A stretch of DNA of 64,000 nucleotides from Craterostigma plantagineum (Eukaryota > Streptophyta > Magnoliopsida > Lamiales > Linderniaceae), in the NCBI GenBank assembly GCA_027422505.1, contig JAPQWV010001367.1:29100-93099 (forward strand), read 5' to 3'. A program made the position numbers and the translations under genes. Under the pieces are notes generated by a model. It was not told the origin of the DNA and made no database searches. It saw only the letters and a list, made by a program, of their open reading frames with translations. This document shows positions 58,052 through 64,000 of this stretch, in pieces; the stretch's first letter is position 1, and each line of letters opens with the position of its first letter.

Positions 58052-61000
58052 TGTATACACCGAATTTTACAAGTAGGATCGGATAATAAATTTGAGTGTA
58101 TCTGTGTGTTTATATGATTTCAAATAATGTAGTAAAGAAAAGTTCGAAACATTAGGTAAGTACAGGGAGGTCTATCGAAATTCACGATGAAGAGTTAACA
58201 CAAATAATATTAAATTAATGATTAGTTACATAGGTTATAAATAAACAATAGGTAAAGGTCTAGATCAATTAGAGATCATCACATGTTAAGCATGGGCAGT
58301 TCGAAATTATTGAAATTGATTTAGAGTGGATTTTGAAAACTAAGTAGGAAGATTTTCGAAACTTTAAGCCCAGTTAGTTTCGAAATTCTTAAGTGAGGAA
58401 ACCAAAAATAATAAAAACATAGCTAAATAGGTAAGGACAAAATAGGCACACACTTCACTTATTATTACACGTTAGGTTGGAGATAAGGAGGTTAGAGTGT
58501 TTAGTCGATGGAGAAGATAACTAATGTTAAAATAATTACAAGTTAAATAGGTGAAGACAAAGGTTGGCCAACAACTACACCTACTTAACATTACATGTTA
58601 GGAATGTAGTAATAACAAAGCTTTCGAAACTTAGCCATAACGAAGGTTACATAATATTAAATTAATGACAATCATTTAACTTAAGATAGGCATATGGGAA
58701 TATCTCATCATCTTCAAACGTGAGATAGTTTAGAAAAGAGTCGAGAAAAGAATATACCAACGATGCTCATATAGCTTGGAAGAAGGTACGAATTCTTACT
58801 AAGAATTTTATGTTTTAGTTATGAAATTAGCAGTTTAAGTAGTGATAAGCACGAAAATTTCGTAAACTCATGTTTTAAAGAAGGTTTGACTTTTAATATA
58901 TTTGAATATATATTGGAAGTTCTTACGGTATTTAACATGCTCTTGAGAAAGGATATTTCGAAGCTCTAGTGATTTCCAAATAAAAAAAAAATGTTTTCTT
59001 CCATGAGTTATAATTGTGGCAAGGCTTAGTTTTCGCATGCTATTGGATTGTTGAAAAGTTGGTTTTCGAAAATTAGGGTTTTCTCAATTTTAATTTTCGA
59101 GAGTTAATGATTATGAAGAGTATGGAAGTTCTTGATCAAGGAAGTTATTTTGATGGTTATGATTTCGAAAATAGGGTTAGATAAGAGTTCGAAAGGTTTG
59201 TGTTGAATTAAGAGAATTTCGAAATTTGAATTGTTTTAGTATATGAGAATGTCCAAACAATCGTTAAGCTCAAGTTTCGTGGAATTAGGGTTTGTCAATG
59301 CTTGAATTGTTTAAAAATTTGTAGTTTTGTTATTTGGGTACTTTATAAAAGTATTACATAACTCATAAAAGATTTCGGCTTTTACCTAAGGATTTTGGGG
59401 ATTTAGTTATAGACGTTTTGTTCGATAGAATAATATATTTTTATGTATTACATGACCTGCTTGAGGAATTATTATGTTTTCGGTGTATTACGTGATATTT
59501 TCATGACTTGTGTGAGGGTTAAACTCTAGGATTTGAAATAGCGATGTTAAGGGTATATTAGTATTTATATAAAGAATTTAGGTATTAGATTTATTTGAAA
59601 CATGTAAGGAGAGAATTGGAGGATGATTTTTGGGGTTAGATTTCATGTTTGGAACCATGTGAGAAGTGTTTTGTGCTTATGTGATTTAGTAATCGATATT
59701 TATTAGAACTATAGTTGAAACACCTAGAAGTTTACAATTTGTAACTATTTTAGAGGGCTTGATAAACATGTGAACTTGTTAATATTTTAATGTGTGTGTT
59801 TTGTAAGTGTGTAGGAGAACAGTGGTTGATGTTGAATGTTTCGCCATGTATAGTTTTAACCCGAAATAATTTAGAAATGTGAGTTTACTAAGTTTTCGAT
59901 ACTTCTAAGGATTATGGTATTTTTAGGTTTTTCAACAATTAGGGTTCGTATTCATATTGACTTGACTTAGTTGATATACTTATATCAGTATATTTTTACG
60001 TCTAAAAGGTGCTGAGGTACAGAATATTAAAGATTTAACGCTTGCAACATTAGGACGACAGGTAGGTGGAAATTCACCTACGACACGTAAACATTATGTG
60101 ATATTTATGTGAATAGGTGAATTGTGTGATTTGATTAATTACATATTTTACAGGTTTAAATATTTTGCATATTATATATATATTTGATATTTGCACTTGC
60201 ATATCATGAGCACGACATGTTGATGTGAGGGGACACCGTGTTGAGACGATGATACCTTACGGTGTCGATGTGTGGGGTGTGATGTACCGATATTGGCAGT
60301 CAACTCGTGGTATAGTCTGAGGTAGTACTAGTGCACCGACAGTTATACTGTCGAGACCTCTCTTAAGAGGGTCTATTGGCGGAAGAGTCGATCTGGTAGA
60401 GTTTGCTCAGGAGGACGCTACCAGCGTAGGCATCGCCGGGGCATGTAGACGTCTCGGGAGAGAGCCGGGGGCTGCCCGAGAACTGATCTCTTGACTCCTT
60501 CCTTAAATGGGTTGCGCGAGGTGCCTAGTTCTAGCCTGTGGGGCCAGTGATTGAGGTGAGACCTGTGGTTGTGAGATCTAGGTTGAGACGAGGTCTAATT
60601 ATAGGATGAGCGTGCATTGCATGGTGAGGTTAGAACACTTTCATATGAGATATGAAAGTGTTGGTATTGGGTTTGAGTTAGGGTGAGTGCACGTTGCATG
60701 TCATGCATTTTTCACCTACTGGGCAAGGAGCTCAGTTTACGTGTTGTAGGTACGTTCGAGTCCGACGACATCGTCGCGACTGAGGCGGGCTGTGGCGGTG
60801 GCTCCAGGTACTTTTGAGGGCGGGGCGATACATGGATGCGAACTGTGGAGCGACGTTAGGGTATTGTTGTGTTTCAGGCCAATATTCTTTGTAGAATAAA
60901 TATAATGGGTTGCGGTCTTTGTATGATAAGACGTGTATGAGTGGTGTGTATATTTAAAATATGACTTTGCGAGATGTGTGTGATGTAATATATCATTTTT

Positions 61001-61085
61001 TAAATATATTTTTATTAGATGGGTCTTCCGCGACTTACGTTGCGAAATCCGCCAGAATATTTATTAGAAAATGACGGACGTTATA
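58052..61085 (+). repeat. 3' LTR of the nested gypsy (3.03 kb)
   Basis: Starts TGTATACACCG just after the polypurine tract AAAGGGGGAGAA (58038-58049) and ends GACGTTATA at 61085. It is non-coding, AT-rich in its first two thirds with many TTCGAAA-like motifs, and has a GC-richer segment at 60220-60860. Confidence 0.85.
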
Positions 61086-62725
61086 TAGAACTTGTTAAAG
61101 ATTACGATTGTGTAATTAGTTACCACCCAGGTAAAGCAAATGTGGTGGCTGATGCATTAAGTCGAAAAGCGGTAAGCGCAGAGTTACAATTGTTGAAGTG
61201 GAGGTAGTGCAATTGGGAGAAGTTGAAGCAAAGTTAGCAGCTTTGACTTTGCAACCTACAATACTGGAACAAATCAAACGGGTGCAAGAAAAATGATGAG
61301 TTATATCTGAAAATCAAAGACGCACAGACGGAGCAACTCCAACTGATTTCAAAATACAAGAAGATGGAAGTCTATATTACAAGGACCGTTTATACGTACT
61401 GATGATGCGGAGATTCGAAGAATAGTAATGGCAGAAGCACATGCGACGGCATATTCAGTACATCCAGGAGCCACAAAAATGTATCGAGACCTTCGAATAA
61501 ATTATTGGTGGCCGGGAATGAAAGAGACATTGCGGCATTTGTAAGTCAACGTCTAACATGTCAACAAATAAAGGCGGAACATCAAAGACCGGCAGGGACA
61601 TTACAGCCTTTGCCAATACCTGAGTGGAAGTGGGATCATATTATGATGGATTTCGTTGTTGGCCTACCAAAGACTGTAAAAGGTTATGATGCTATTTGGG
61701 GTTATAGTCGACCGATTGACTAAGTCTGCTCATTTTCTCCCATAAGCTCGATATTTCCCTGGAGCGATACGCAGAAATAATATACAAGAAATTGTTCGAC
61801 TCCACGGGATTCCATTATCAATTATTTCGGATCGAGATTCGCGATTCTTATCAAATTTTTGGAAGAGTCTGCAGAAAGCAATGGGGCAAAAATTGTCTTT
61901 TAGTACGGCTTATCATCCTCAGACGGATGGTCAATCAGAACGAACTATCCAGACTTTGGAAGACATGTTACGAGCATGTGTTTGGATTTTAAAGGAAACT
62001 GGAGCAAATATTTGCCATTGATCGAGTTTTCTTATAATAATAGTTATCATGTAACTATTGGGATGGCACCGTATGAAGCTTTGTATGGACGCAAATGCCG
62101 ATCTCCCATACATTGGGATGAAGTCGGTGAACGTGCAATGTTAGGACCTGACATGGTTCAAGAGATGACTGAGGCAATAGCAAAGATACGAGAAAGAATG
62201 CAAATGGCTCAAAGTCGACAAAAGAGTATGCAGATCAAAGACGTAGACCGTTAGAATTTGGAGTTGATGACTGGGTGTTTTTGAAAGCATCTCCGATGAA
62301 AGGTGTGTAAACGGTTTGGGCGAAAGGGTAAGTTGAGCCCAAGATATATTGGACCTTTTAGAATAATTAAAAGAGTCGGTGAAGTAGCTTATCAACTGGA
62401 ACTACCATCCTCATTGGCACAAGTTCATGATTTTTTTCATGTGTCGACATTGCGAAAATATGTCGCGACCCGAATCATGTCTTGAGAAATGAATTTCTAT
62501 ATCAACAGCTCAAGCCAGATTTAAGTTATGAAGAGAAGCCGGTGGAGATTTTGATGTATGAAGTGAAGAGACTTCGAAATAAAGAGATTCCGTTGGTAAA
62601 AGTGTTATGGCAGAATCAGTCAACTGAAGAAGCTACGGGGAACGTGAAGATGATATGAGAAGTCGGTACCCAGAATTGTTTCAACCAATCTGATTTCGGG
62701 GCGAAATCCTCTTTAAGGGGGAGAA

Positions 62726-64000
62726 TGTAATACCCGGGTCCCGTGCGTAAGTTGGCCAATAAATTTGCATGCATGTTATGTGTCTATATGATTTTATATT
62801 AGTATTATTTAATTTCGTGACTATGATATTTAACATTATATGGAAATTAGGTATGGAGTTTTAGAAATTTTGGAAAGAGAATTTCGAAATTATTAGATAG
62901 CTCGAGATAAAAGTTTCGGGGTTTGTTTTGGAATTGTATGTCGAAATATTAAGAAGCTCGACATTTAGTTGGAATTGATGTCGAGATTTTCTAGGTTATC
63001 TCGAGATTTTTGTATAAAGAATGATAATTTAGGGATAAAATACTAATATTTGGTTTGGGATGGATTAGGTAGGATTATAATTCCTTAGAAATCAATACAT
63101 GATAGAGAGAGGATGAATCCAATTTCAACAGTTAAAGACAAAACTAAAGCTATTTCAGATTAAGTAATAATAATAATTAGAACTTTATGAATAAGAAACG
63201 AGGACTTCAATCCTTTGAACACAACCCTTACAAAACTCTCGATAATTAGAAGCAGAAGAAGAAACGAATTCGTTAGGAGGACGTATGAAATTTCTATCCT
63301 AATCTATATATTTTAATTCATATTTACCATACTAACTATTGGATTAGGTTTTAAAGATCAGGGACTAGTAAAAATAATTCTTAGTTAAAGATAATATATG
63401 GTACTCAAATCGCATATGTTGAAGTCATACGGTATTTAAACTGTTCTTGGAAAATAGGTTTTTGATCGAAAGTTTATATGGGTTTAGAAGTAAATAGTGT
63501 TTATGATTCGGGAAGATTAGGGTTTGTTTAATGTCGAAGTGTTAGATAGATAGTGTTGAGATTTATATAAATGTCGATATGTATGTGAAGTTGTTAGATT
63601 GTTTCGAAATTTTGATAAATATCGAAAGAAGATCTTAAAAATGTCGAGATGTTTGTGTAAGTTGTTTTCGAGATGTATAAGAATGTCGATATGAGAATCT
63701 CGAGTAAGATATTGATATGTGTCTTAGGTGAAATGATTACGAGTTTTGAGAATTTCGAATGAAAATCTCGAGTGTGTCTTAGGTGAAGTGGTTTGGATTT
63801 TTTTTTTATATATTGAAAGGGAATATGGAAGATGTCGAATGGTTATGTGAAATTTTTGTTTGGTGTCGAGATTATCATGAAATGTCGAGATCAATTTTGA
63901 TAAGTGTATCGAAATCCTACATGTCATATCGAGATTTATTTACATACCTAAATTTAATGCTAACATGTCGAGATCTATTATATTGTTTATGTCGATATTT
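62726..64000 (+). repeat. 3' LTR of the Tekay-like element, partial
   Basis: The first 1,275 bp of the LTR, matching 51185 onward. The remaining 1.5 kb lies beyond the window. Confidence 0.92.

Larger units (their letters stand above)
56973..61085 (+). mobile_element. Nested gypsy element with internal deletion
   Basis: 4,113 bp flanked by a perfect 5-bp duplication TAGAA (56968-56972 and 61086-61090). Removing it rejoins the RNase H frame of the host element. It starts TGTAATACACCG and ends GGACGTTATA (decayed GGACGTTACA). The 5' LTR is cut after about 309 bp and fused to gag; most of pol is missing. It retains a gag tail, a polypurine tract and a complete 3' LTR. Confidence 0.88.
54126..62693 (+). 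pseudogene. Gypsy gag-pol of the Tekay-like element, frameshifted and split
   Basis: Gag starts MVRTRGER at 54126 and has the retrotrans_gag core (SAEDWRRTLESMFQYRRIPE, about 54393-54450). Paired knuckle motifs CPRCGRHHSGIC and CYKCGKTGHYARSC follow (55020-55115). Protease is LVDSGATHSFA at about 55268. RT spans 55858-56500, with FIDDILIYS. RNase H ([16 protein letters not shown]) is cut after QRRWLE at 56972 by the nested element and resumes at 61091 as LVKDYDCVISYHPGKANVVA. Integrase has the HHCC region (HPGATKMYRDL, CQQIKAEH) and NNSYHVTIGMAPYEALYGRK. The C-terminal LSYEEKPVEIL and LRNKEIPLVKVLW is the chromodomain-type tail of Tekay elements. There are many frameshifts, mostly of one base, and few ordinary stops within each frame piece. 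Confidence 0.85.
51185..64000 (+). mobile_element. Ty3-gypsy chromovirus, Tekay/Del-like, running off the right edge
   Basis: LTRs begin TGTAATACCGGG (51185) and TGTAATACCCGGG (62726). Primer site TGGTATCAGAGC is at 53970-53981 and polypurine tract TTTAAGGGGGAGAA at 62712-62725. Internal order is gag, protease, RT, RNase H, integrase and chromodomain-like tail, as in Tekay chromoviruses. A second gypsy element is inserted at 56973-61085. The left flanking pentamer is CCGTC; the right one is outside the window. It interrupts the minus-strand LTR element at 51184. Confidence 0.9.

Overview
The window is nuclear DNA of a flowering plant, most likely a eudicot. It has GT-AG spliced genes with AT-rich introns, GC-rich coding exons, and dense nested LTR retrotransposons and MITEs. 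I see three host genes. (1) 4215-6547 (+) is a two-exon cationic amino acid transporter of the CAT1/5/8 group. (2) 17625-20611 (+) is a complete nine-exon acyl-activating enzyme matching AAE14/MenE (o-succinylbenzoyl-CoA ligase, phylloquinone pathway); it ends in a peroxisomal SKL tripeptide. (3) 44530-45280 (-) is an NDR1/HIN1-like (LEA_2) membrane protein whose frame is broken several times. All else is mobile-element sequence or unassigned DNA.

Layout. 1-3184: old minus-strand copia gag/LTR remnant and a TIR element. 3185-7024: the transporter and flanks. 7025-15406: complete but decayed minus-strand Ty1-copia with about 0.95-kb LTRs, tRNA-iMet primer site, polypurine tract and an imperfect 5-bp TSD. 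15431-16629: long-TIR non-autonomous DNA element. 17471-20611: AAE14. 20801-23607: microsatellite, LTR-like remnant, SINE and a Sirevirus-like 3' end. 23608-28803: decayed plus-strand copia. 29205-43526: two almost identical 7-kb blocks in tandem. 43946-48713: NHL gene, PIF/Harbinger remnant and a hAT-type MITE. 48820-51184: 3' end of a minus-strand LTR element with an unrecognised ORF series. 51185-64000: Ty3-gypsy chromovirus (Tekay/Del-like) with 2.78-kb LTRs, split in its RNase H region by a second gypsy element (56973-61085, TSD TAGAA).

The most unusual object is in the 7-kb blocks. Each holds an LTR element of about 4 kb whose two LTRs each contain a 5S rRNA-derived segment, including the A-box region. 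5S-bearing LTRs are the hallmark of the tiny Cassandra TRIM elements, but here the internal region is about 3 kb, has no recognisable gag or pol, and contains a solo LTR. The element has a tRNA-iMet primer site and a perfect TSD (TACAT). Its 5' and 3' LTRs differ greatly while blocks A and B are nearly identical, so an old insertion was duplicated recently. Each block also carries a 1.24-kb Mutator-type foldback element with a perfect 9-bp TSD, and the truncated or complete copy of a GC-rich hAT MITE with a perfect 8-bp TSD.

Caution on frames: the duplicate blocks and the two gypsy LTRs differ mainly by single-base indels, often in homopolymers, which looks like residual long-read assembly error. 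Frameshifts in the transporter (an 8-A run near the start), the NHL gene and the retroelements may therefore be partly artefactual. All functional names rest on recognising the sequence by eye; no database search was run.
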